A DNA stretch of 43,898 nt from a virus. Shown here in pieces: positions 23,577 through 31,447 of this stretch. The stretch is taken from IMG/VR virus record IMGVR_UViG_3300024346_000137, positions 1 through 43,898 of that record. One strand, given 5' to 3'. Each line of letters opens with the position of its first letter. Positions within the stretch are counted from its first letter, which is position 1. The notes beneath the pieces were generated by a model, which ran no database searches, was not told the origin of the DNA, and saw only the letters and a program-made list of their open reading frames with translations. Both the position numbers and the translations under genes were made by a program.

Positions 23577-25823
23577 ATGGCAGTTATTAAGCGTTATGCA
23601 CACATCGATCAAGCTTCAAACGCAACACAAAACGAGCTTGACGCTGCGAATGCACACATCACTGGTTCTCTTTACGCAGGTGGCGCAGCAAACCTCGGCG
23701 ATACACTCACCGTAGCAGCAGCATCACAACTCAACAGCACCCTCGACGTAATTGGTGCTGTTACAATGGCAGATACACTTGCTGTAACAGGCCAAGCTGA
23801 CTTCTCAGACAAGGTAGTTGCACAAGGCGACATCTCTGGTAGCGCCGCTCTCTTTATCCAAAACCATGCACAAATCCTTGGCATGGCATACATTGGTGGC
23901 GAAGCAACAGTCGCTGGTAACCAATTCGTAATTGGTAACCTTGAAGTACAAGGCCAAATCACAGGTAGCGCACCTGCTCTGTTCGTGCAAGCTGTCAAAA
24001 TTGAAGGCACAGCAGATATGCATGATGTGCTTCCAAATTCTGACCTAACCTACGATCTAGGTTCAGCATCAAAGCGTTGGGACAACCTCTTTGTTGGTTC
24101 AATGCAAGCACTCACAGTATCAGCAGAAGTTCTCTCAGCTTCAGTTGATGCAGATCTCAATGGTACACTTCATGTTGCAGGCCAAGCAGACTTTGCTGGC
24201 GCAATGAACGTAACAGGCGCAGCACAATTTTCTTCATCTCTCGGCGTAACCGGTGCCGCAACCCTCGCAAGCACAATCACAGTAGCAGGCGATGCAGATC
24301 TTAATAGCAACCTCGACGTAGCAGGCACATCAGATCTCCACGGTGACGTACACATGTACGCCAACGCAGACCTCGATGGCACACTCAACGTAGACGGTCA
24401 AGCAGATCTCCAAGCTAAACTAGTTGCACATGATGATGTTGAAGTGCAAGGCGGCCTCACAGTTGCCCTCACAGCAGCAGTAGCAGGCAACTTCTCAGTC
24501 AACACCAACAAGTTCACAGTTGCAGCCTCAAGCGGCGACACAGCAGTAGCTGGTGATCTTATTGTTAGCGGCGACCTCACCGTAATGGGTGACCGTATCG
24601 AAGCTCAAGTAACAGAACTCAAAATCGAAGACGGTCTCGTAACCCTCATGAGCGGCTCATCAAGCCGTGCAATGTCAAACGACGCCGGTATCGAAGTTGA
24701 AGTTGGTGGCGGCGAAATGCCAGCAATCAAGTTCGCAAACGCAGTTGGTGGTGCATCAGGTTCATGGGTTTCAAACCTCGACTGGATTCCAGCCGTCGAT
24801 CTAACTTATGATCTTGGTGTTCCATCACAACGCTGGCGTGAACTCAACCTCTCTGGTGATGCCAACGTTGGTGGTGATCTCTCAGTAACAGGCGCAGCAA
24901 GCGTAGGCGCACTCGATGCATCAAGCCTTGCAGTAGCTGGTGCTGCAACATTTGCAGCAGGCATTGCTGTAACAGGCACAGGCTCATTCTCAGGCGCCAT
25001 CGATGCAGCTTCAGCCACCCTCGCAGGTGACCTTTCAGCATCAAATGGCATCTTCAGCGCAAACGTTTCAGCAGTAGATGCAACACTTTCTGGTGACCTT
25101 TCTGCTGTAAATGGCACATTCAGCGCAGATATCTCAGCAGTAAGCGCATCATTTGATTACCTCGCAGTATCTGGCGCATCAGCACTCCACGCTGTTTCAG
25201 CAACAACAATCGATGCAACAAGCGCAACACTCACAGGTGACCTCTCAGCAGTAAATGCAACCCTTTCTGGTGATCTATCAGCAGTAGATGGTACATTCTC
25301 TGGTGACCTCTCACTAGTGAGCGCAAGCCTCTCAGGCGACCTAACAGTTGCTAAGGATGCAATCTTCAACGGCACAGCAACCTTTAATGGTACCTTCGCA
25401 GTACCGGGAACAGGTTCGTTCGGTGCTCTCGTAGTTGGTGGCGTAAACCTCTCACCAATTTCAGCATCACTCACAACCGTAAACGAACAAAAAGTTTCCG
25501 GTCTTGAATTCCCACTCTCAAATGGCGAATTGCTCAAACTCGAAGTAGAAGTTATTGCTAAAGGTTCAGCAGCAGCAGCTTCATTCAAATACACCATCGC
25601 TGCTCGTAAAACAGCAGGCGGCATCGATGCAAGCGCAGTTGAACTCGCTAAGGATATCCTTGGTACAACAGCAACAGGCGCCCTCTTCGATGTTGAAGTA
25701 ACTGAAGACGGCAGCAAAGTTGTTCTTGAAGTGAACAGCACAGGCGTAACAGGCAACGTATACTGGAACATCCAAGTCGTTAAGATGATGAAGATGGCCG
25801 CTAACGGTTCAGTAGCATACTGA
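23577..25823 (+). CDS. Very highly expressed repeat-rich fibre/virion protein, 748 aa
   Basis: An AGAGG site precedes ATG 23577. The N terminus MAVIKRYAHIDQ is related to 10600. The body consists of many 12-20-residue beta-repeat units (V-TG-A-DLSG, SGDLSAVNGTFS) likely forming a long beta-helix or prism. Two copies of the fibre motif DLTYDLGxxSxRW occur (about residues 160 and 402). The C-terminal domain (LKLEVEVIAKG...SFKYTIAARK, VYWNIQVVKMMKMA) is shared with 8852 and 10600. Codon use is strikingly uniform (Ala GCA, Leu CTC, Thr ACA), unlike its neighbours, implying very strong expression. It has its own leader and a strong terminator. Confidence 0.85.
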   Translation: MAVIKRYAHIDQASNATQNELDAANAHITGSLYAGGAANLGDTLTVAAASQLNSTLDVIGAVTMADTLAVTGQADFSDKVVAQGDISGSAALFIQNHAQILGMAYIGGEATVAGNQFVIGNLEVQGQITGSAPALFVQAVKIEGTADMHDVLPNSDLTYDLGSASKRWDNLFVGSMQALTVSAEVLSASVDADLNGTLHVAGQADFAGAMNVTGAAQFSSSLGVTGAATLASTITVAGDADLNSNLDVAGTSDLHGDVHMYANADLDGTLNVDGQADLQAKLVAHDDVEVQGGLTVALTAAVAGNFSVNTNKFTVAASSGDTAVAGDLIVSGDLTVMGDRIEAQVTELKIEDGLVTLMSGSSSRAMSNDAGIEVEVGGGEMPAIKFANAVGGASGSWVSNLDWIPAVDLTYDLGVPSQRWRELNLSGDANVGGDLSVTGAASVGALDASSLAVAGAATFAAGIAVTGTGSFSGAIDAASATLAGDLSASNGIFSANVSAVDATLSGDLSAVNGTFSADISAVSASFDYLAVSGASALHAVSATTIDATSATLTGDLSAVNATLSGDLSAVDGTFSGDLSLVSASLSGDLTVAKDAIFNGTATFNGTFAVPGTGSFGALVVGGVNLSPISASLTTVNEQKVSGLEFPLSNGELLKLEVEVIAKGSAAAASFKYTIAARKTAGGIDASAVELAKDILGTTATGALFDVEVTEDGSKVVLEVNSTGVTGNVYWNIQVVKMMKMAANGSVAY
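25022..25350 (+). repeat. SGDLSAV coding repeats
   Basis: Units of about 36-48 bases encoding A-T-L-S-G-D-L-S-A-V-(N/D)-G-T-F recur at least five times in the 748-aa virion protein. They are similar at the DNA level (GGTGACCT(T/C)TC). Confidence 0.7.
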
Positions 25824-25855
25824 ACAAACTAGTCGGTTTATCTGACTAACTGATA

Positions 25856-25891
25856 GATCGGGGAGGTATTAATACCTCCCCGATCTTTTTT
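25856..25891 (+). terminator. Strong rho-independent terminator (30-base perfect palindrome)
   Basis: GATCGGGGAGGTATT is followed directly by its exact reverse complement, then TTTTTT. It lies 33 bases after the 748-aa fibre gene and before the convergent gene end at 25890, so it should end the fibre transcript. Confidence 0.92.
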
Positions 25892-26108
25892 ATCCTCTAT
25901 GATAGTTTTCTTCTGCAAACGCTTGAAGAGCGACGGCAATTTGTTGCAAGTCTTCTAAACCAAATCCAGTTTCATCATGGCCCATTTTTTCGAATACTAC
26001 CTCGGGACGATAATGCTTCCCACGATCTTTTGTGTGGTATTCGACATATCGTGCTTTAAATACCCAGGGTCCTCTTGTACCAATAATTTTTTCATTTAGA
26101 ATGCGCAT
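25890..26108 (-). CDS. Small hypothetical protein, 72 aa
   Basis: I choose ATG 26108 because GGAG lies six bases before it. Three upstream in-frame ATGs (26153, 26135, 26120) lack good spacing. The start lies inside the 3' end of the upstream 193-aa gene, so translation is probably coupled. The product is charged (KARYVEYHTKDRGKHYRPEVVFEK) with a C-terminal helix (LQQIAVALQAFAEEN). It has no recognised domain and is probably cytoplasmic. Confidence 0.62.
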   Translation of the reverse strand: MRILNEKIIGTRGPWVFKARYVEYHTKDRGKHYRPEVVFEKMGHDETGFGLEDLQQIAVALQAFAEENYHRG

Positions 26109-26673
26109 GTGTGACTCCATCTCTAGGATATTCATTGTGTCGCTTAAGATCACAAGCCGGTGTATTTGGGTTTATTTTTGGCCGGTTCGAACCTCTAAGG
26201 AAGTCTTTTTCATTTTGCACTCGCAGTTGTCGAGCTAATTCTTCACCAATACTTGGACCGGGCTGTGGAAATGCTAACGCTTCCCAACGAGCTCGCAGTG
26301 TCTCTTCAGGCGGAGTTTCACCTTCGTTGCAGAATGCAACTTCTTTTTCTGTCTCTTGTGTTGATTGTTCTTGTGTTGATTGTTTTTCTGCCAATGAAGC
26401 TCTAAGACCTAGAAGGCCATAACCCATAAGATCTGAATAAGCGTCTACCTTTTTTTCTTCTGTACCTTCATAACTTGTAGCAATACGCATTAGCTTGTCA
26501 AATACTCTAACAATGCAAAGCATATCTTTATATTGCTCTGGTTTAATACCTTCTGGGTATAACACTCGTAGGAAATCTCCAGCTTTATCAAAGGCTGATC
26601 CGTAAGCTTTTTCCTTCTCTGTTACTAGGTCCGCAATTCCTTTTGCTAGTTCTGTGAATGATTTCATTGTCAT
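26092..26673 (-). CDS. DUF1599-like phage protein with variable tail, 193 aa
   Basis: Residues 8-95 (LVTEKEKAYGSAFDKAGDFLRVLYP...YKDMLCIVRVFDKLMRIATS...DAYSDLMGYGLLGL) fit the pattern of the DUF1599/nucleotide-modification-associated helical domain found in many phages, in which a KxxxYG start and an R-x-x-DK-x-x-R core are typical. The 100-residue tail is polar, Gln/Glu-rich and poorly conserved-looking (STQEQSTQETEKE). A DUF1599-like role in nucleotide metabolism fits its place three bases after dihydrofolate reductase. AAAGGA spans the end of folA. Confidence 0.68.
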   Translation of the reverse strand: MTMKSFTELAKGIADLVTEKEKAYGSAFDKAGDFLRVLYPEGIKPEQYKDMLCIVRVFDKLMRIATSYEGTEEKKVDAYSDLMGYGLLGLRASLAEKQSTQEQSTQETEKEVAFCNEGETPPEETLRARWEALAFPQPGPSIGEELARQLRVQNEKDFLRGSNRPKINPNTPACDLKRHNEYPRDGVTHAHSK

Positions 26674-26675
26674 GT

Positions 26676-27212
26676 TTAGAACATCCTTTCATATTCTTCT
26701 ATTGTGTAGTCTACCCCAACTTGATCCGGTTTCTCAAGCAAATACCCTTGTGGGTCGGTGTGCTTTGTTGAACTTATAAGCTCCCAAAGCTCTGGTTTAA
26801 ACGTAGGAAACAATGTATCTCCACCACACTCTTTGTCAATGGTTGTCAATATCATTTTATCTGCACGTTTAATGAACTGTTGATATACTCCTGCGCCACC
26901 AATAATCCATATATTTTCAATCTTATGTTGCAAACATAGCACTCTAGACGCTTTTAAAGCCTCTTGAGGGTTGGTAGCAAGAACTACATCGTTTGGTAGG
27001 TATAGATCTTTTTTGGTGCTTATAACGACGTTTAAACGTTTCGGCAGTGGTTTACCAATTGATTCATAGGTTTTTCTTCCCATGACTACAACACTGTTTT
27101 CTGTGAGTTTTTTGAAATGTTTTAGATCAGAAGGCAACTTCCAAGGTAGTTGATTGTTGTTTCCGATTGTGTTGTTTTTTGATCGAGCTGCAATGATTGT
27201 TACAGTACACAT
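26676..27212 (-). CDS. folA: Dihydrofolate reductase
   Basis: The 178-aa product has the full DHFR pattern: IIAARSKNNTIGNNNQLPW (W24), acidic D29 in LPSDLKHFK, VVMGRKTYESIGKPLP, NVVISTK, IWIIGGAGVYQQF, and a C-terminal substrate strand. It reduces dihydrofolate to tetrahydrofolate using NADPH, restoring the cofactor used by the phage thymidylate synthase at 28.4 kb. GTAGGAG lies upstream. It is in a minus-strand unit with the DUF1599-like gene and the clpP-like gene. Confidence 0.95.
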   Translation of the reverse strand: MCTVTIIAARSKNNTIGNNNQLPWKLPSDLKHFKKLTENSVVVMGRKTYESIGKPLPKRLNVVISTKKDLYLPNDVVLATNPQEALKASRVLCLQHKIENIWIIGGAGVYQQFIKRADKMILTTIDKECGGDTLFPTFKPELWELISSTKHTDPQGYLLEKPDQVGVDYTIEEYERMF

Positions 27213-27272
27213 GACATCTGCCTGTCTCCTACTTTATAGTAGCATTAGCAGATATATAAATAAAACGATATA

Positions 27273-27902
27273 TCAGCCGAAAGTCATATCAACGTCGAAA
27301 GCTAGTTTTACTTTGGGAATACGAAGATGATTGACCATGTTGTGCTTCTTTACTTCTTCGGCATCCAAGAACCAATCAGCATGACCTTTCTCATGCACAA
27401 GCTTTGAGAAATAAGCTTCTGGTTTTCCGCAGTTGTCTGACATGATCTTGAAAATCAATTTATTCAGGCGTTCAACTTCTTTTGCTTCCGCTTTAATTTC
27501 TTCACACTTACCAAAAGCAAAGGTTGCAACGTCGTGAATCATAACAGTTGCTGTTGGAGCCATATAACGATGACCTTCTGCACCACATGTGAGAAGTACA
27601 GCACCACACGACATAGCTTTGCCTAGACAAATAGTTGCAACAGGCACAGACGATGCCCGAATCACATCGATCATCTTAAGAAGCGAATATACTTCGCCAC
27701 CGTATGAGTCTATTACAATAGGAATTATGGTTTGCCCCGTGTTTTGAGCGTTAACCATCGCTTCAACAAACTCTTTGGCCGACTCTTCATTAAACTTGTT
27801 TACGTAGATAATGTTAGGGGATTTATACTTCACCGTAACTTCTCCAGAGTCAGTAATCTCTGGCTTCGAAAGCAGTGGATTTTTTACTTGTAATTCGAAC
27901 AT
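27273..27902 (-). CDS. ClpP-like serine protease (S14)
   Basis: The start is ATG 27902 with AAGGAG 9 bases upstream (longer in-frame start at 27941 rejected), giving 209 aa. The catalytic triad is intact by motif: S98 in GKAMSCGAVLL, H123 in MIHDVA, D176 in ADWFLDAEE. IDSYGGEVYSLLKMID matches the oxyanion loop. ClpP works as a tetradecamer with an AAA+ partner, and no such partner is seen here. In some phages S14 proteins act as prohead proteases, and this gene diverges from a capsid-targeting-like gene (27972). Either role is possible. Confidence 0.88.
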   Translation of the reverse strand: MFELQVKNPLLSKPEITDSGEVTVKYKSPNIIYVNKFNEESAKEFVEAMVNAQNTGQTIIPIVIDSYGGEVYSLLKMIDVIRASSVPVATICLGKAMSCGAVLLTCGAEGHRYMAPTATVMIHDVATFAFGKCEEIKAEAKEVERLNKLIFKIMSDNCGKPEAYFSKLVHEKGHADWFLDAEEVKKHNMVNHLRIPKVKLAFDVDMTFG

Positions 27903-27971
27903 ATGTTTGCTCCTTTTTACTACATCACAATAGCATAACACAAATCTATGATAAAGCTATATCTATAAACA

Positions 27972-28343
27972 ATGAAAACTGTTAAGCTTTTTCAAATTCT
28001 TTTCGAAGCAGATGATGCAGGTATGAATCTAGACATTGGTAAAGATGTTGCTGATGCCGTCACGCAAGCAATAGAACCTGTTACCAAAGATGTTGAACAG
28101 ATGAAAAAAGATATCAACGTGATTCAAAAAACAACTGGGAAACGTAAAGAGGAACCAACAAACGCACGTTCAACCACAGGAGCTTCCCAATCAGTTTCTG
28201 CTACAACCGTTCCTAAAGGACCGGGAACAGTTTCAACAACAGGAACCAGTAAAACTTCTACTCAAGATGATGGTCTTAAAAAAGATGTTGATGTTATCAA
28301 AAAACAAGTTGGTGACTTAACAGCGATGGCCAAAAACGTTTAA
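27972..28343 (+). CDS. Putative capsid internal protein, coiled coil, 123 aa
   Basis: The N terminus MKTVKLFQILFE-A is the cleanest capsid-targeting-like leader in the window: a short amphipathic helix, then LFE followed by Ala, the form cut by T4-type prohead protease ((I/L)-x-E). Residues 20-50 and 98-123 are charged helices (DVEQMKKDINVIQK; DDGLKKDVDVIKKQVG), bracketing a Ser/Thr/Gly linker. The size and low-complexity charged nature match T4 internal proteins. The function after cleavage is unknown. No clear ribosome-binding site precedes ATG 27972. Confidence 0.72.
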   Translation: MKTVKLFQILFEADDAGMNLDIGKDVADAVTQAIEPVTKDVEQMKKDINVIQKTTGKRKEEPTNARSTTGASQSVSATTVPKGPGTVSTTGTSKTSTQDDGLKKDVDVIKKQVGDLTAMAKNV

Positions 28344-28356
28344 ACAAAAACAGAAC

Positions 28357-29946
28357 CTAAATAGCCACAGGCAACTTAATCGACGGGTGATGCTCGTAAC
28401 TATCCAGTGTCACTTTATCAAAATCAAATCCATCAATATCCATAACAGACTTATCTAACACCAACTTAGGCATTGGATATGGTGTTCTATGCAACTGTTG
28501 TTTCAACGCTTCAACGTGGTTTGAATAAATGTGCAAGTCGCCAAAGGTCATAATTAACTCTCCAACCTCTAGCCCACACACTTGAGCAATCATATGTGTT
28601 AGAAGAGCATATGAAGCAACATTAAAGGGGTTCCCAAGTCCAAGATCATTTGATCTCATATATAACTGACAACTGAGCTTACCATTTACCACATAGAATT
28701 GGAACATCATATGACATGGAGGAAGAGCCATCTTTGGTAATATCGGAACGTTCCATGCAGACACAATAATTCTACGTGAGTCTGGATTTGTTTTTATCTG
28801 CTGAATCACTTCCTTGATTTGGTCTACGATTCTTTTGCGTCTATAAACCATACCCATAGGCGGTTCTATTTTTTCTATTTCAGTATATTTGCCAATAGCC
28901 AATCGTTTACCTGACAATATCTCGGATATCCTTCTGGCATCTAGACTATATTTCTCTGCACATTCTTTTTGCGAGATAAACAACTCTTTTTTATACGTAA
29001 AAGGCATGGTCGCTTTGGCTAATTCTCTGTTGTAAGAAGTATCCAAAAAGATCGTGGTAAATGGACTATATTGTTTTGAACCATAATAGTCTTTGTCCAA
29101 ACAAAAATCAGATGGATTGTGAATCCAAGCGTAGTAAAATGGTACTTGTGTTATAGTTTTACAGAACTCAGCAAAACAATGCCATTGTTCAGAAACAGTG
29201 ACACCATTTCCTCCATATAAAGGATAAGATGGGTGATTTTTGTCATAACAACGAACTATCATATTTGCCCAAAGATTGTATAGTTTACCATCCGTTTTAA
29301 CTGTAGCCTCACCAAGATACCCCACTCCCGCTACGCTTCGATCTAGATAATTCCGAATTTGACCATTTAGTAAATTTGGTCGAGAAACAACAGTGATAAA
29401 CCCATCAGACTGGAATTGTACCTTGTACCTTGTGTTTTTTTCTCCTTTTTTTGATACTTTTTCCAAAACCATGACCATTTGCCCGCTCTTGGTAGAGTGT
29501 AACGTCCCAATTAGTGGATCATTTATATCTGATGAAGGTAATTGTAACGGAATAGCTTTAACTGGCCAAGGAGTCAAATCTGGCGACTTTACGGGTACAA
29601 GAACAATATCATTACTGATTGTTTCCCATCGTCGCCAGGAAAAACCATAAACAGGACCAAGGTTTCCATCTTTATCTGCCCATTCATCCCAGATAGAAAT
29701 ACCGTTTTCTTTTAGCCACTTGATATTAGTGTTCCCTTGGAGGAACCATAGGAGTTCTCCTACAACAGACTTCCAGTGGACTCGTTTCGAGGTTAGGATA
29801 GGGAATCCTAGAGAAAGATCATAACGAGCTTGCCTACCGAAAACCGAGATGGTTCCTGTGCCTGTGCGGTCAGTTTTTTCTACACCATTGGTGAGAACGT
29901 CATTGATTAGATCGAAATAGGTTTGGTCAACGTGATGATATGTCAT
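28357..29946 (-). CDS. thyA: Thymidylate synthase with an in-frame HNH endonuclease insertion
   Basis: The outer parts are ThyA: residues 1-109 (DRTGTGTISVFGRQ, FPILTSKRVHWK, ELLWFLQG, GPVYGFSWRRW) and 374-529 (SRRIIVSAWNV, ALPPC411H, RSNDLGLGNPFN, FGDLHIYSNH, ending KLPVAI). Together they are 265 residues, the normal ThyA length, with catalytic C411 intact. Between them, in one open frame, sits a 264-residue homing-endonuclease-like insert (28828-29619) at the surface loop where E. coli has PTPDGRH. No stop, intein splice residues or space for a group I intron core are seen. The enzyme makes dTMP from dUMP and methylene-THF. Confidence 0.92.
   Translation of the reverse strand: MTYHHVDQTYFDLINDVLTNGVEKTDRTGTGTISVFGRQARYDLSLGFPILTSKRVHWKSVVGELLWFLQGNTNIKWLKENGISIWDEWADKDGNLGPVYGFSWRRWETISNDIVLVPVKSPDLTPWPVKAIPLQLPSSDINDPLIGTLHSTKSGQMVMVLEKVSKKGEKNTRYKVQFQSDGFITVVSRPNLLNGQIRNYLDRSVAGVGYLGEATVKTDGKLYNLWANMIVRCYDKNHPSYPLYGGNGVTVSEQWHCFAEFCKTITQVPFYYAWIHNPSDFCLDKDYYGSKQYSPFTTIFLDTSYNRELAKATMPFTYKKELFISQKECAEKYSLDARRISEILSGKRLAIGKYTEIEKIEPPMGMVYRRKRIVDQIKEVIQQIKTNPDSRRIIVSAWNVPILPKMALPPCHMMFQFYVVNGKLSCQLYMRSNDLGLGNPFNVASYALLTHMIAQVCGLEVGELIMTFGDLHIYSNHVEALKQQLHRTPYPMPKLVLDKSVMDIDGFDFDKVTLDSYEHHPSIKLPVAI
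28828..29619 (-). mobile_element. HNH-type homing endonuclease inserted in thyA
   Basis: The insert (ThyA residues about 110-373) has an N-terminal tether (IGTLHSTKSGQMVMVLE...VQFQSDGFITVV) and then VAGVGYLGEAT. The HNH-like core follows (YNLWANMIVRCYDKN...VSEQWHCFAEFC...FCLDKDYYGSKQYSP), and then a NUMOD1-like DNA-binding helix pair (ISQKECAEKYSLDARRISEILSGKR in parts). This order is typical of phage HNH homing endonucleases found in introns or freestanding. Here it continues the ThyA frame. It lacks the Cys/Ser start and the HN-Cys/Ser/Thr end of inteins. Confidence 0.8.
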
Positions 29947-29977
29947 ACAGGTACCATATCAAACAAACGAAACTATA

Positions 29978-30778
29978 TCAACCATTTAGTATCGATTTAT
30001 AAAGCTTTTGGAGGAATATGATGTTCTCATACAATGGTTTTGAATTAAGAGACAGAGATTTCTCTTTATAAACCAACCCAGCTTTTCTTAGTTTGTCTAG
30101 AGTTACAATCCCATTATCAAAATAAGCATGATTCACAGCTTTACGTATAGTTGCATGCTTATCCTTCGTTTCTTCCGTATCCTCGATCCATGTGTTCCAT
30201 CTTTGATCTTCATGATGACCTGCATAGCAATCATCATCAGTCTCTGGGGTTGAGCCATCCAGATCTAATGGTTTTTTGATTACTTCTGGTCTGGAAGTGA
30301 GGTAGTTTGCCCAAATGTTTGCAGCTTGTGGAGAGACGAGATCTCGGTCGGCAATGAGACCTATTCCCGATTCTCCAAGTTTTGCCAACAAGCAATCGTA
30401 CAGCATCGGCCCGTAACCTTTTACGGCTTCGGACATGCTTATAACCCATGCATTATGACAGGTATATTGATCAAATTTTCTATTTTTTTTACAATCGGCT
30501 GATCCCCATGGGAACAATAATTTTTCAGATTGTGGTTCTTCGTAACGTTTAATACCCGCTCTCGACGCTTGATCGGTCTTCCATTTGTAGCTTACCGGAA
30601 GCTCATAATATTTAATTCGTTCATCGCTGCGTTGATAAACTTGGTACCCATTTGTCAGAAAACAAAAATATACTTCGAGGTGCTGCCCCGACGCATCCTT
30701 AAACGCTATCCCAACTTTATATTCATCGGGCACATGTTTGTTAAACTCTATCAAATCGTCTACTGTTTTTGCTGGCAT
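29978..30778 (-). CDS. GNAT-like phage protein without capsid-targeting leader
   Basis: The 266-aa product carries the motif AVKGYGPMLYDCLLAKL...GLIADRDLVSPQAANIWANYL (about residues 121-165). This is the same core as the four paralogues at 31.8-35.0 kb (RFGPLAYQ...SD...S..A..VW). It resembles GNAT motif A (pantetheine loop) plus the N..A..lY helix, but acetyltransferase function is inferred only. The N terminus (MPAKTVDDLIEFNKHV) does not show the leader of its relatives. AAAAGG lies inside the end of the upstream gene, so translation is coupled. Confidence 0.75.
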   Translation of the reverse strand: MPAKTVDDLIEFNKHVPDEYKVGIAFKDASGQHLEVYFCFLTNGYQVYQRSDERIKYYELPVSYKWKTDQASRAGIKRYEEPQSEKLLFPWGSADCKKNRKFDQYTCHNAWVISMSEAVKGYGPMLYDCLLAKLGESGIGLIADRDLVSPQAANIWANYLTSRPEVIKKPLDLDGSTPETDDDCYAGHHEDQRWNTWIEDTEETKDKHATIRKAVNHAYFDNGIVTLDKLRKAGLVYKEKSLSLNSKPLYENIIFLQKLYKSILNG

Positions 30779-30782
30779 GTTA

Positions 30783-31073
30783 TTAACCTTTTTCTCCGCT
30801 TGTCCACGAGATACCCATCGCAGGAGGATCTTTCAATGTGTCCCGTTCTTTGCTACGATAGTAGCCACCTTTGTTTAAGTTTTTGTTAATACGTTTCGTT
30901 AGAGTTTTATGGTAGCTTGGGTTGTTATCATCTTTGGCATGAATGAAAGTGTCGGAACCAATCCGACGATTTCTTCCAATGTATTTGTATCCCATTTTCT
31001 TAAGAAGTTTGGGATTAAATGCAGCTTCCAAAACAAGAAGATAAACAAGGTGTTTTAATTCGCTCAGATCCAT
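30783..31073 (-). CDS. Hypothetical basic protein, 96 aa
   Basis: The start is taken at ATG 31073 (MDLSELKHL); an in-frame TTG at 31094 is an alternative. The N-terminal helix LKHLVYLLVLE-AAF ends in LVLE-A, faintly like the capsid-targeting leaders, but longer. The rest is basic and polar (KKMGYKYIGRNRRIG, KRINKNLNKGGYYRSK), suggesting nucleic-acid contact. No domain is recognised. The gene lies between the 110-aa gene and the GNAT-like gene with only 4-17-base gaps. Confidence 0.6.
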   Translation of the reverse strand: MDLSELKHLVYLLVLEAAFNPKLLKKMGYKYIGRNRRIGSDTFIHAKDDNNPSYHKTLTKRINKNLNKGGYYRSKERDTLKDPPAMGISWTSGEKG

Positions 31074-31090
31074 AACAATATATATTCGTT

Positions 31091-31423
31091 TCAAAGGTTG
31101 ATTAATTGAATCGATTGAATCTCGCCATGCATCACGACATATTCTTTTCGTGTTGCTACGTTGCCATTAACAACCAACCCAACAACTTCAACATAAACAT
31201 GGTTTGTTGTGTCGGCAACATAAACAGCTTTAACCAATCCTTTAAGTTTGTTGGTTGACATAACAGTTTCATCAAATCGTTGCGTACCTTTCAACTTATG
31301 TTGAGCACATATGTCGGGGTTCAGTGATAAAACAATAAAACTTCCCAGAGGTACCTGTAAAAGTTGCTGCTGAATCGTTTTGTCTTTTGGTTGAGAGTTA
31401 TTTCGTTTGAAAAAGTTGAACAT
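31091..31423 (-). CDS. Hypothetical protein, 110 aa
   Basis: The product has a short basic/aromatic start (MFNFFKRNN), then a predominantly beta region (LGSFIVLSLN, LKGLVKAVYVAD, VYVEVVGLVVNG, EYVVMHGEIQSIQLINL) that could be a small SH3-like or OB-like barrel (inference). It has no signal peptide or membrane span. It diverges from the DUF192 gene, with 24 bases between the two starts. The family is unknown to me. Confidence 0.66.
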   Translation of the reverse strand: MFNFFKRNNSQPKDKTIQQQLLQVPLGSFIVLSLNPDICAQHKLKGTQRFDETVMSTNKLKGLVKAVYVADTTNHVYVEVVGLVVNGNVATRKEYVVMHGEIQSIQLINL

Positions 31424-31447
31424 GGCTTGAGAGAAATATATATCGTT

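Noticed and set aside
25157-25771. 204-codon minus-strand frame under the 748-aa fibre gene
   Set aside because: The strict codon use of the fibre gene removes stops on the opposite strand. The product is Ser/Pro/Thr low complexity. Other antisense frames at 23672-25117 have the same cause.
28828-29619. Intein or group I intron in thyA
   Set aside because: No Cys/Ser at the start and no His-Asn-Cys/Ser/Thr at the end of the insert. Too little sequence outside the endonuclease domain for an intron core, and the frame stays open throughout.
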